DNA of 64,000 nucleotides from DATBLE01 sp963808815 (GTDB lineage: Bacteria > Actinomycetota > Thermoleophilia > Gaiellales > Gaiellaceae): positions 124,001 to 188,000 of the forward strand of contig CAWEGI010000003.1 in assembly GCA_963808815.1 (NCBI GenBank), read 5' to 3'. Below are positions 9,608 through 16,332 of the stretch, one piece after another (positions within the stretch are counted from its first letter, which is position 1; each line of letters opens with the position of its first letter). Below the pieces are notes generated by a model. It did no database searches. It saw only the letters and a program-made list of their open reading frames with translations, and was not told the DNA's origin. The position numbers and the translations under genes were made by a program.

Positions 9608-10366
9608 GTGAGCAGATTCGGAGCAAGGGAGGTTGCGGGTGCGGGCGCGGTGCTGGCGATCGTCGGCGTCTTCCTCGACGCGATCCAGTCGAGCAGCTAC
9701 TGGGACTTCGACGGGACGGTCGCCTGGACCGGACTCGTGCTCGCCGGGCTGGCCCTGCTGCTCGTCGTCGTCGGCTACGCAGGAGCCGGGCTGGACGGGT
9801 GGCTGTTTGCGATCGGGGCCGTCCTGATCGGTTACTGGGCCTGGTTCCCCGCCGTGACCGCCTTCGACGACTGGGATCAGACCCGGGTCGGCATGTGGCT
9901 GTGCCTTGCCGGCGGGGTGCTGATCGCCGTCGGCGCCGCCGCCTCGCTGTTCTTGGCCGGAGCCGCCGAGACGACGCCTTCGGGCGTCTCGCTGCCGACG
10001 CTCGTCTCGGGGCTCGGGATCGCGCTCGTGTTCCCCGGCATCTTCCTCGACGCGGAGCAGGACGTCAGCTACTGGAACGGCCCGCTCGGGCACACGCTCG
10101 GCATCCTGATGCTGGCCCTCGCCGTCCTCTGCGCGCTCGTGTGGGCGGCAACGGTCGCCGGAGCTCGGACGCGGGGCCTCGACTCCGGGCTGACGCTCGT
10201 CCTCCTCGGGCTCGTCGCCTTCGACCCGATCGGCTCGGCGTTCAACAACCTCGGCGACATTCAGGCGGGCGCATGGCTCGCGCTGGCGGGCGGCATCCTG
10301 GCCGCCGGCGGAACGTGGTCGGCGCGTGGGGTCGAGGCTCCTCGGGCCGAGGCGGCGCACGTCTGA
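9608..10366 (+). CDS. Multi-pass membrane protein, function unknown
   Basis: A 252-residue integral membrane protein with about eight hydrophobic segments, such as AGAVLAIVGVFLDAI, VLAGLALLLVVVGYA, GILMLALAVLCALVWAA and LALAGGILAAGGTW. It is built as an internal duplication. SSYWDFDGTVAWTG in the first half corresponds to VSYWNGPLGHTLG in the second, each after a VFLDA or IFLDA segment. I do not recognise the family. GTG 9608 has a GAGGGAGG ribosome-binding sequence 5-6 nt upstream, unlike the leaderless housekeeping genes. It ends facing the DUF4234 gene, with a strong hairpin between them. Confidence 0.8.
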   Translation: MSRFGAREVAGAGAVLAIVGVFLDAIQSSSYWDFDGTVAWTGLVLAGLALLLVVVGYAGAGLDGWLFAIGAVLIGYWAWFPAVTAFDDWDQTRVGMWLCLAGGVLIAVGAAASLFLAGAAETTPSGVSLPTLVSGLGIALVFPGIFLDAEQDVSYWNGPLGHTLGILMLALAVLCALVWAATVAGARTRGLDSGLTLVLLGLVAFDPIGSAFNNLGDIQAGAWLALAGGILAAGGTWSARGVEAPRAEAAHV

Positions 10367-10376
10367 GCGGTGAGCA

Positions 10377-10402
10377 TGTGGGCGGCTCTCCGGCCGCCCA
10401 CA
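10377..10402. terminator. Bidirectional hairpin between convergent membrane-protein genes
   Basis: Perfect 10-bp stem TGTGGGCGGC / GCCGCCCACA with loop TCTCCG, 10 nt after one stop codon and 13 nt from the other. Confidence 0.6.
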
Positions 10403-10415
10403 CCAGACTCGCTGT

Positions 10416-10814
10416 CTAGGCCGTCGCGCCTTTGCTCGTCCAGAAGCGGTTGAGCGCGCCCTGGACCTTCACGACCCAGATGATGAAGCCGATCAGGGGC
10501 AGGAACATCCAGAACCCGGTCACGCCGCTGACGGGCTGATGCTGCCCCTCGCGGGAGTAGAGCTTGCCGACCTCGGACGGAGCGACGAACCACATCACGA
10601 TGCCGAGGACGATCCCGATCACGAGCCACAGCACGCCGCCGAGACCCTCGCCCGAGTACCGCTTGAGCTCCTCTCCGGTCTTGTAGTGCCAGTAGAGGAA
10701 GTAGATCCCGAGCGTGATGATGCTGATGATGATCACGAACGCGACGCCACGTGGCTGGCCCAGGGGGGCGGCCGCGGCTGCGGGCGGCGCAGGTGTTGCT
10801 GCTGCCTCACTCAT
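10416..10814 (-). CDS. DUF4234-like small membrane protein
   Basis: A 132-residue membrane protein. An Ala/Pro-rich cytosolic N-terminus (1-22) is followed by hydrophobic segments FVIIISIITLGIYFLYW, VLWLVIGIVLGIVMWFV and FWMFLPLIGFIIWVVKVQ. The motif TLGIYFLYWHYKTGEELKRY is typical of DUF4234 proteins. No catalytic function is known for the family. The ATG at 10814 has an AGGAG ribosome-binding site 6-7 nt upstream, giving a leadered mRNA. It is separated from the upstream oxidoreductase gene by 76 bases in which I see no other gene. Confidence 0.78.
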   Translation of the reverse strand: MSEAAATPAPPAAAAAPLGQPRGVAFVIIISIITLGIYFLYWHYKTGEELKRYSGEGLGGVLWLVIGIVLGIVMWFVAPSEVGKLYSREGQHQPVSGVTGFWMFLPLIGFIIWVVKVQGALNRFWTSKGATA

Positions 10815-10890
10815 TCAGACTCCTTCCGAATCCGGCTGGATACGGCATCTGACCACCTTTCCGGCGGCCGGTCAATGTCGCCTCCGGGGG

Positions 10891-11712
10891 CTAGGCGTCG
10901 GGTTGCACGCGCGTGGCGAACCAGGTAGCGGCCATGTCGTCGTCACCGTGACCGAGTTCGATCGCGCGCGTCATCCGCTCCAGGGTCTGCGGTCCCAGGC
11001 CCAGGTCGACGCCGGCAGACTCGGCCATCTCGACTGCGAGCGCCACGTCCTTCGCCGCCAGTTTCAGGGCGAACGCCGGCGAGAGGTCGCCGGTGACGAT
11101 CTTCTCGCCCTTGATCTGCGCGTAGGGCGAGTCCATCGGCCGGCCCTTGATCGCGTCCAGGAACGAGCGCTGGTCGAGCCCGAGCGCCTCCGCCAGCGCC
11201 ATGGTCTCGCCGAGGTTCTCGACCAGGTTGAGGATCCAGAGGTTGATCGTCAGCTTGAGCTTCGTCCCTGCGCCCGGCTCGTCGGCGAGCCACATCACCC
11301 GGTTGGAGATGGCGGCGAGAATCTCTTCCGGGCGGTCGGCTCCGGCCGCGAGGACGAGAAGCTCGCCGGCCTCCGCTGCCGGACGGGAGCCGAGCACGGG
11401 CGCATCGAGGAAGCGCGCGTGCCGTGCGGCAAAGCGCTCGGTGTCGGCCACGCCGACGGTGGACGACTGGATCCAGAGGACGCCCGGATCGAGCTCCGGC
11501 ACCACAGCGTCGACCGTCGGCCCGTCGGCGAGCATCGTCAGGACGATCTCGGCGCCCTCGACCGCCTCCGCGGGCGTGTCCGCGACCGTGCAGCCGAGTC
11601 CACCGGCCTTCTCCGGTGTGCGGTTCCAGGCGCTGACGTCGTGACCGGCCGCGGCCAGGTTCCGCGCCATCGGCCCGCCCATGATCCCGGTGCCGAGCAC
11701 TGCGATGCGCAT
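10891..11712 (-). CDS. NAD(P)-dependent beta-hydroxyacid dehydrogenase (3-hydroxyisobutyrate dehydrogenase family)
   Basis: A 273-residue cytosolic oxidoreductase. The N-terminal Rossmann motif is VLGTGIMGGPMARNLAAAGH, followed by AWNRTPEKAGGL, where the Arg suggests NADP preference. The substrate motif region DAPVLGSRPAAEAGEL stands where the family has DAPVSGG. The catalytic Lys lies in GAGTKLKLTINLWILNLVENL. This is the 6-phosphogluconate dehydrogenase-like fold. Natural substrates range from hydroxyisobutyrate to tartronate semialdehyde or succinic semialdehyde, so the exact one is open. ATG 11712 follows TAAGAT by 6 nt. It is divergent from folP. Confidence 0.88.
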   Translation of the reverse strand: MRIAVLGTGIMGGPMARNLAAAGHDVSAWNRTPEKAGGLGCTVADTPAEAVEGAEIVLTMLADGPTVDAVVPELDPGVLWIQSSTVGVADTERFAARHARFLDAPVLGSRPAAEAGELLVLAAGADRPEEILAAISNRVMWLADEPGAGTKLKLTINLWILNLVENLGETMALAEALGLDQRSFLDAIKGRPMDSPYAQIKGEKIVTGDLSPAFALKLAAKDVALAVEMAESAGVDLGLGPQTLERMTRAIELGHGDDDMAATWFATRVQPDA

Positions 11713-11724
11713 GGGCGCATCTTA
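11713..11724 (-). promoter_or_regulatory. Leaderless -10 element of the beta-hydroxyacid dehydrogenase
   Basis: TAAGAT (minus strand 11724-11719), 6 nt before ATG 11712, with no ribosome-binding sequence. Confidence 0.5.
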
Positions 11725-11752
11725 GGGTCTGACTCCGAACGGGTCTGACCCT
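11724..11752. repeat. Paired GGGTCTGAC repeat in the divergent intergenic region
   Basis: GGGTCTGAC occurs at 11725-11733 and 11741-11749, and AGGGTC (11724-11729) is complementary to GACCCT (11747-11752). It lies between the dehydrogenase and folP promoters and could be an operator or a small dispersed palindrome. Confidence 0.4.
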
Positions 11753-11791
11753 GCGGCTGAGCTCACAGCGGTGTCTTTTGGAGACTGGCCC

Positions 11792-11804
11792 TACGATCTC
11801 TGAG
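11792..11804 (+). promoter_or_regulatory. Leaderless -10 element of folP
   Basis: TACGAT at 11792-11797, 7 nt before ATG 11805. Confidence 0.5.
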
Positions 11805-12611
11805 ATGCGAATCGAGGATCGCTTCCGCCGACCGTCCGTGATGGGCGTCGTCAACGTCACGCCCGACTCCTTCTCCGACGGCGGCATCAATTTCCGTGCC
11901 GAGGACGCGATCGCCTCGGCCCGGCGAATGGTCGACGAGGGCGCGGCGATCGTCGATGTCGGCGGCGAGTCGACGCGGCCCGGCTCGGACGGCGTGTCGC
12001 TCGACGAGGAACTCCGCCGGGTCATCCCGGTGCTCGAAGCGGTCGCCGGCGTGCCCGTCTCGATCGACACAGCCAAGGCCGAGGTCGCGCGGCGGGCGAT
12101 CGAGCTCGGCGCCGAGCTGGTCAACGACGTGACCGCTCTGCGTGACGACCCCGACCTGGTCGGCGTCGTCGCCGACGCGGGCGCCTACCTTTGCCTGATG
12201 CACATGCGGGGCGAACCGCGCACGATGCAGGAGAATCCGCGCTACGACGACGTCGCAGCTGAGGTGGCGGCGTTCCTCGAGGAGCGGCTCGCCTTCGCAG
12301 TCGAGCAGGGCATTTCGGAGGAGCGAATCTGCCTCGACCCCGGGATCGGGTTCGGCAAGACCGTCGAGCACAACGTCGAGCTCGTCCGCAGGCTCGACGT
12401 GCTGCTCGCGCTCGGCCGGCCGGTGGCGATCGGCTTCTCGCACAAGCGCTCGCTGGGACGGATGCTCGGCGACCCGGACGCGACGACGGGAACGGTCTCC
12501 GCGAGCCTCGGCGCGGCCGTCGCGGCCTACGAGCGCGGCGCGACGATCCTGCGGGTGCACGACGTCCGCGAGACCGTCGAGGCGCTCACGGTCGCGGAGG
12601 CGCTGCTGTGA
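11805..12611 (+). CDS. folP: Dihydropteroate synthase
   Basis: Condenses 6-hydroxymethyl-dihydropterin pyrophosphate with p-aminobenzoate in folate synthesis. The 268-residue TIM barrel has MGVVNVTPDSFSDGG (13-27), the signature VDVGGESTRPG, SIDTAKAEVA, LVNDVTA, LCLMHMRGEPRTMQ, DPGIGFGKT and IGFSHKRSLG, all expected pterin- and sulfa-site elements in order. ATG 11805 is preferred over an upstream in-frame TTG because it follows a -10 hexamer and starts the conserved part. Its TGA overlaps the GTG of folB by 4 nt, so the pair is translationally coupled. Confidence 0.96.
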   Translation: MRIEDRFRRPSVMGVVNVTPDSFSDGGINFRAEDAIASARRMVDEGAAIVDVGGESTRPGSDGVSLDEELRRVIPVLEAVAGVPVSIDTAKAEVARRAIELGAELVNDVTALRDDPDLVGVVADAGAYLCLMHMRGEPRTMQENPRYDDVAAEVAAFLEERLAFAVEQGISEERICLDPGIGFGKTVEHNVELVRRLDVLLALGRPVAIGFSHKRSLGRMLGDPDATTGTVSASLGAAVAAYERGATILRVHDVRETVEALTVAEALL

Positions 12612-12949
12612 TCGTCGAGCTGCACGGGCTGGAGATCTTCGGCCGCCACGGCGTGCTCGAGGAGGAGAAGCTCGACGGCCAGACCTTCGTCTACGACGTC
12701 GAACTCGAGGTCGACGAGCCCGCGTCCGACCGGATCGACGATGCGGTCGACTATCGACTCGTGGCGGACTGCGTGCAGGAGGTGTCCGATTCGCGCTCGT
12801 TCGACCTGATCGAGTCGCTCGCCGGGGCCGTTGCCGACGAGCTGGTAGGGCGCCTGGCCGTCTCCCGGGTTCGCGTGCGCGTCCGGAAGCCCCGTCCTGC
12901 GGGCGTCCCGGCCGAGTGGTCGGCCGCGACGGCCGAACGCCGGCGCTAG
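12608..12949 (+). CDS. folB: Dihydroneopterin aldolase
   Basis: Converts dihydroneopterin to 6-hydroxymethyl-dihydropterin, the step two before FolP. The 113-residue T-fold protein contains IVELHGLEIFGRHGVLEEEK, where family members have the active-site region and a conserved Glu, then FDLIESLAGAVADEL and RVRVRVRKPRP. Length is typical (about 120). The start is GTG 12608 overlapping the folP stop (GTGA). The stop at 12947-12949 interlocks with the stop of convergent coaX (TAG 12948-12946), leaving no intergenic space. Confidence 0.93.
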   Translation: MIVELHGLEIFGRHGVLEEEKLDGQTFVYDVELEVDEPASDRIDDAVDYRLVADCVQEVSDSRSFDLIESLAGAVADELVGRLAVSRVRVRVRKPRPAGVPAEWSAATAERRR

Positions 12950-13704
12950 TCCCGGCTGTTCCGCTCCCAGACCAGCCGGAGCCCCTGGAGTGTCAGCTCG
13001 GGATCGACAGCGGTGATCGTCGTCGAGTGGGGCGCGATCAGCTCGGCGAGACCGCCGGTCGCGACCACCGGGGCGTCCGGAGCGTCCAGCTCGTCTCTGA
13101 TGCGCTCGACGATCGCGTCCACCTGCCCGGCGAATCCGTAGACGAGGCCAGACTGGAGTGCCGCCGTCGTCGTCTGGCTGATCACCCGCTCCGGTGCCTC
13201 GAACGGGACCTTCGGCAGCCGGGCCGCGCGTGCGAACAGTGCATCCATCGAGACCTCGATCCCGGGCGCGAGCACTCCGCCCGCGAACTCCCCCGCCGCC
13301 GAGACGACGTCGAAATTCGTCGAGGTGCCGAAGTCGACTACGACCGCCGGCGCGCCGTGGCGCTCGCGGACCGCCACCGCGTTCGCGATCCGGTCGGGGC
13401 CGACCTCGCGCGGGTCGTCGTACCGGATCGCCAGCCCGGTCGGCACCCCCGGGCCCAACGCGAGCAGCGGGACGGCGGCCCAGCGCTCGGCGAACGTCTC
13501 GTACTCGTGCACCAGCTGCGGGACCGACGAGGAGAGGACGATGCCGTCCAGCGAGGCGAGATCGACGAAGGAGCGGAGCATGACCGCCAGCTCGTCGCTC
13601 GTGTGCGTACGGTCGGTCCCGACCCGGAACTGCTCCGAGAGGTTGTCGCCGTCGAAGAGGCCGAAGACGGTCTGGGTGTTTCCGACGTCGACCGCGAGCA
13701 GCAC
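12946..13704 (-). CDS. coaX: Type III pantothenate kinase
   Basis: First step of coenzyme A synthesis, phosphorylating pantothenate. The 252-residue protein of the acetate/sugar kinase fold shows the phosphate-1 motif LLAVDVGNTQTVFGLF, the phosphate-2 region AVVVDFGTSTNFDVV, VLAPGIEVSMDALFARAARLP, and the adenosine region VVATGGLAELIAP. Length matches the family (about 255). GTG 13704 follows TAGGCT at 6 nt, a leaderless promoter. In mycobacteria panC-panD precede coaX; here they are missing from the neighbourhood. Confidence 0.95.
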   Translation of the reverse strand: MLLAVDVGNTQTVFGLFDGDNLSEQFRVGTDRTHTSDELAVMLRSFVDLASLDGIVLSSSVPQLVHEYETFAERWAAVPLLALGPGVPTGLAIRYDDPREVGPDRIANAVAVRERHGAPAVVVDFGTSTNFDVVSAAGEFAGGVLAPGIEVSMDALFARAARLPKVPFEAPERVISQTTTAALQSGLVYGFAGQVDAIVERIRDELDAPDAPVVATGGLAELIAPHSTTITAVDPELTLQGLRLVWERNSRD

Positions 13705-13716
13705 GCCGCGAGCCTA
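13705..13716 (-). promoter_or_regulatory. Leaderless -10 element of coaX
   Basis: TAGGCT (minus strand 13716-13711), 6 nt before GTG 13704. Confidence 0.55.
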
Positions 13717-13732
13717 GCCTGCCGGAGACGGA

Positions 13733-14098
13733 TCAGCTGTCGTCGTCGGCGCCGAGGGTCTCGCCGATCCGCTCGGCGAGCGCCTCGGCGGTCAGCGGCG
13801 GGCCTTCGCCCTCGCTGCGCAGTTCCTCGACGGTGACATCGCCCGAGGTGAAGATTCGCGTCCGCGGGATGATCCGGCTGGGCCGGTTCTTGTCCCAGAC
13901 CCACACGTCCTCCATCTCGACCTCGAACAGGGGGTAGGCGGGCTGGATCCGCGGCTGCAGCTCGACCTTGTTGCACAGGTAGGTCGTGTCCGGCGTGAGC
14001 ACGCAGTAGCGGAAGAGCGGGAACACCGCCGCGTACTCCTTCTTCAGCTGGAGCTCGAGATCGGCCTCGAACTCGTCGAGCTCGTCGAGGTGCGACAT
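13733..14098 (-). CDS. DUF2469-like conserved actinobacterial protein
   Basis: A 121-residue acidic cytosolic protein. The core DELDEFEADLELQLKKEYA, YLCNKVELQPR, VEMEDVWVWDKNRPSR and RTRIFTSGDVTVEEL matches, position for position, the pattern I know for DUF2469 proteins of actinobacteria (LEKYETEMELSLYREY, YLANSVE, DAWVWDMYRPARF, VTFKDVNIEEL). Their function is unknown. The gene begins 55 bases inside the 3' end of folK and has TACAAT 7 nt before its ATG, so it may be transcribed independently as well as from the dus-folK unit. The C-terminal 25 residues are acidic. Confidence 0.8.
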   Translation of the reverse strand: MSHLDELDEFEADLELQLKKEYAAVFPLFRYCVLTPDTTYLCNKVELQPRIQPAYPLFEVEMEDVWVWDKNRPSRIIPRTRIFTSGDVTVEELRSEGEGPPLTAEALAERIGETLGADDDS

Positions 14099-14562
14099 GG
14101 GGCGGATTGTAGCCCGGCGAGGAGGTCTGCCAGCGGGCCGCGGCCGGGGACGACCAGGTCGGGCTCGAGGTCTGCCAGCGGCTCGAGCGCGAACAGACGC
14201 TCGTGCAGGCGCGGGTGGGGGACCTCCAACCCCTCCTCCTGGATCCGCTCGTCGCCGTAGAGGAGCAGGTCGAGGTCGATCGTCCTCGGGCCGAAGCGCG
14301 GGCCTTCCCGGGTCCGGCCGAGCCGGCGCTCGATCGCGAGGAGCCGGTCGAGGAGGTCGTGGGCGGACAGCGTCGTCTCCACCGCCGCGGCCGCGTTCAG
14401 GAAGCGAGGCTGGTCGGCGATCCCGATCGGGGCCGTGTCCCGGAAAGACGAAACGGCGACCAGCTCGACCCCTGGCTCGGCCGAGAGCCGTTCCAGCGCC
14501 GAGCGCAACGTCGTCTCCCGGTCGCCCAGGTTCGCGCCCAGGCCGACGAACGCGAGGGTCAT
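14044..14562 (-). CDS. folK: 2-amino-4-hydroxy-6-hydroxymethyldihydropteridine pyrophosphokinase
   Basis: Pyrophosphorylates the pterin substrate later used by FolP. The 172-residue protein shows FVGLGANLGDRETTL, PRFLNAAAAVETTL, LLAIERRLGR, RFGPRTIDLDLLLYG with the two Mg-binding Asp residues, and VPHPRLHERLFALEPL. All are HPPK hallmarks. The C-terminus beyond about residue 155 is low-complexity Ser/Thr and overlaps DUF2469 by 55 bases, so the last 15 residues are probably not conserved. The start overlaps the dus stop by 4 nt. folK is on the opposite strand from folP-folB, separated by coaX and DUF2469. Confidence 0.94.
   Translation of the reverse strand: MTLAFVGLGANLGDRETTLRSALERLSAEPGVELVAVSSFRDTAPIGIADQPRFLNAAAAVETTLSAHDLLDRLLAIERRLGRTREGPRFGPRTIDLDLLLYGDERIQEEGLEVPHPRLHERLFALEPLADLEPDLVVPGRGPLADLLAGLQSAPCRTSTSSTSSRPISSSS
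14099..14111 (-). promoter_or_regulatory. Leaderless -10 element of the DUF2469 gene
   Basis: TACAAT (minus strand 14111-14106), 7 nt before ATG 14098, located inside folK. Confidence 0.45.
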
Positions 14563-15617
14563 CCGCCGCCGTAGACGGAAACGGGCAGCTCGAGCAGCCG
14601 GTCCTCGACCGGCGGCTGCTCCGCCTCGAGGCGCTCGAGTACGTCGACGGCGCCCGGCGCGGCGGCGAACAGCCGCTCCACCACCGCCTCGGTCGAGTCG
14701 AGCAGGACCAGCTCCTGTTTGAACGGGCGCGGGAAGCGGCCGCGGCCGAGGTACCAGCCGTAGAACTTCTTCAGGAAGCCCGACGCGCGGCGCTCACCCA
14801 TCTCGCGAACGGTTTCGCGGATGAACAGGATGAGCTCGGCTGCGACCTCCTCGCGCGTCGGCTCCGGCTCGTCGCCGTCGACGATCTCGCGGAGCACCCA
14901 GGGGTTGCCCTGGGCGCCTCGGCCGACCATCACAGCGGCCGCGCCGGTCGTGGCGAGCACCGCCTGTGCCCTCGCGCGCGAGGTGACGTCCCCACAGGCG
15001 ATCACCGGGACGTCGACCAGGTCGACGAGCTCGGCGGTCAGCGAGTGGTCGGCGGTCCCCGTGTACATCTGCTTGGCCGAACGCGGGTGCAAGGTGAGTG
15101 TCCCCGCCCCGGCCTCCACCAGCCGGGGACCGACGGCGAGGCAGGCACGCGAGCCGTCCTCGAGACCGCGGCGCATCTTCACGGAGACGGGCACGTCCAC
15201 GGCATCCGCGACCGCGGCGACGATCTGCTCCGCCCGGCCCGGGTCATCGAGCAGCGTCGCGCCGGCGCCCGTCTTCGTCACCTTGCGCACGGGGCACCCG
15301 AAGTTGATGTCGACGATGTCCGCGCCGGCCTCGACGACCATCTGCGCGGCCTCGGCCATCAGCGGCGGTTCGGAGCCGAAGATCTGAACGGCGAGCGGAT
15401 GCTCGTCAGCCGCGATCCGCAGGTAGCCGAGCGTCCGGTCGTTGCCGTGGTGAAGGCCGGCGCAGCTGACCATCTCCGAACAGACGAGCCCCGCGCCGAA
15501 CCGGCGGCCCTGCCGGCGGAACGCCTGCACGCTGACGCCGGCCATCGGGGCGAGCACTACGCGCGACGTCACCTCGACCGGCCCGATCCACCATGAAGAT
15601 CGCAGATCGACGCCCAA
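14559..15617 (-). CDS. dus: tRNA-dihydrouridine synthase (DusB/NifR3 family)
   Basis: FMN-dependent reduction of uridines in tRNA D-loops. The 352-residue TIM-barrel protein has VVLAPMAGVSVQAFRR, FGAGLVCSEMVS, AVQIFGSEP, GADIVDINFGCPVRKVTKTG, the catalytic Cys in NFGCP, SVKMRRGLEDGS, LHPRSAKQMYTG, VIACGDVTS, and AAAVMVGRGAQGNPW. The C-terminal helical domain has LKKFYGWYLGRG. The start is TTG 15617, with TACGCT 11 nt upstream. The end overlaps folK by 4 nt. It is divergent from greA. Confidence 0.93.
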   Translation of the reverse strand: MGVDLRSSWWIGPVEVTSRVVLAPMAGVSVQAFRRQGRRFGAGLVCSEMVSCAGLHHGNDRTLGYLRIAADEHPLAVQIFGSEPPLMAEAAQMVVEAGADIVDINFGCPVRKVTKTGAGATLLDDPGRAEQIVAAVADAVDVPVSVKMRRGLEDGSRACLAVGPRLVEAGAGTLTLHPRSAKQMYTGTADHSLTAELVDLVDVPVIACGDVTSRARAQAVLATTGAAAVMVGRGAQGNPWVLREIVDGDEPEPTREEVAAELILFIRETVREMGERRASGFLKKFYGWYLGRGRFPRPFKQELVLLDSTEAVVERLFAAAPGAVDVLERLEAEQPPVEDRLLELPVSVYGGG

Positions 15618-15634
15618 AATGCGCGGAAAGCGTA
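15618..15634 (-). promoter_or_regulatory. Probable -10 element of dus
   Basis: TACGCT (minus strand 15634-15629) is 11 nt before TTG 15617, so the leader would be only a few nucleotides. Confidence 0.35.
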
Positions 15635-15648
15635 GCCGCGCAGCACCC

Positions 15649-15678
15649 TTGCGCAGAAACGCGTCCTACCGGTACCAT
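15649..15678 (+). promoter_or_regulatory. Promoter of greA
   Basis: TTGCGC (15649-15654), an 18-nt spacer and TACCAT (15673-15678). Unlike its neighbours, greA would have a leader of about 45 nt. Confidence 0.45.
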
Positions 15679-15682
15679 TCCG

Positions 15683-15719
15683 GCCCGCGACGGCGCCAAG
15701 GCGCCGCCGGTTTCTTTTC
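15683..15719 (+). promoter_or_regulatory. Hairpin plus T-rich run in the greA leader
   Basis: CGGCGCC / GGCGCCG inverted repeat separated by AA (so a shorter pairing with a 4-nt loop), followed within a few bases by TTTCTTTT and then the AGGAGG ribosome-binding site. It resembles a small attenuator or an ordinary stem. Confidence 0.35.
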
Positions 15720-15729
15720 GAGGAGGCGC

Positions 15730-16212
15730 GTGACGTTGGCCAAGGAAGTCATCCTCACCAAAGAGGGCTACGAGAATCTGAAGCAGGAGATCGAGTACCT
15801 CTCGACCGAGAAGCGTCGGGAGGTGGCCGAGCGGATCCGCGTCGCGCGCGAGTTCGGCGACATCGCCGAGAACTCGGAGTACGACGACGCAAAGAACGAG
15901 CAGGCTCTGGTCGAGCATCGGATCGCGACGCTCGAGGAGCGGCTGCTGTCCGCCCGCGTGATCGAGAAGAAGGACATCGCGAAGGACGTCGTCTCGGTCG
16001 GCTCCCACGTGAAGCTGCGCGACATGGGGGCGAACAAGACCTTCGAGTACCGGATCGTCGGCTCCGCCGAGGCGAACCCGGCCGAGCAGAAGCTCTCGAA
16101 CGAGTCGCCGGTCGGCAAGGCGATCATGGGCAAGAAGAAGGGCGAGGTCGTCGAGGTGGCGGCCCCGCGCGGCTCGCTCAAGTTCAAGATCCTCGAGATC
16201 AAAGCGGCATAA
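15730..16212 (+). CDS. greA: Transcription elongation factor GreA
   Basis: Rescues backtracked RNA polymerase by promoting transcript cleavage. The 160-residue protein has the N-terminal coiled coil (LTKEGYENLKQEIEYLSTEK through ERIRVAREFGDIAENSEYDD), with the acidic loop residues D and E at the hairpin tip, and the C-terminal FKBP-like domain (VGSHVKLRDMGANKTFEYRI, SPVGKAIMGKKKGEVVEV). A perfect AGGAGG (15721-15726) precedes it. GTG 15730 is only 3 nt from it, while TTG 15736 is 9 nt away, the better spacing, so initiation at 15736 (158 residues) is a serious alternative. Leadered expression sets it apart from neighbouring genes. Confidence 0.95.
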   Translation: MTLAKEVILTKEGYENLKQEIEYLSTEKRREVAERIRVAREFGDIAENSEYDDAKNEQALVEHRIATLEERLLSARVIEKKDIAKDVVSVGSHVKLRDMGANKTFEYRIVGSAEANPAEQKLSNESPVGKAIMGKKKGEVVEVAAPRGSLKFKILEIKAA

Positions 16213-16215
16213 TCA

Positions 16216-16254
16216 CCGAAAGAAGTCGGCGCTTCGCGCCATGACTTCTTTCGG
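16216..16254 (+). terminator. Strong terminator hairpin after greA
   Basis: CCGAAAGAAGTC (16216-16227) pairs perfectly with GACTTCTTTCGG (16243-16254). The interior GGCGC-TTC-GCGCC extends the stem to about 17 bp, with a 2-nt bulge. It starts 4 nt after the greA stop and separates greA from lysS. Confidence 0.75.
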
Positions 16255-16319
16255 ATTCAGACGAGCCCTCCGGCGCTTGCGAGTTCCGGCGGGCGAAGCC
16301 CGCCTCCGCCGACACGGCT

Positions 16320-16332
16320 TAGACTCGGCATC
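16320..16332 (+). promoter_or_regulatory. Leaderless -10 element of lysS
   Basis: TAGACT at 16320-16325, 7 nt before ATG 16333, after the greA terminator. Confidence 0.55.
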
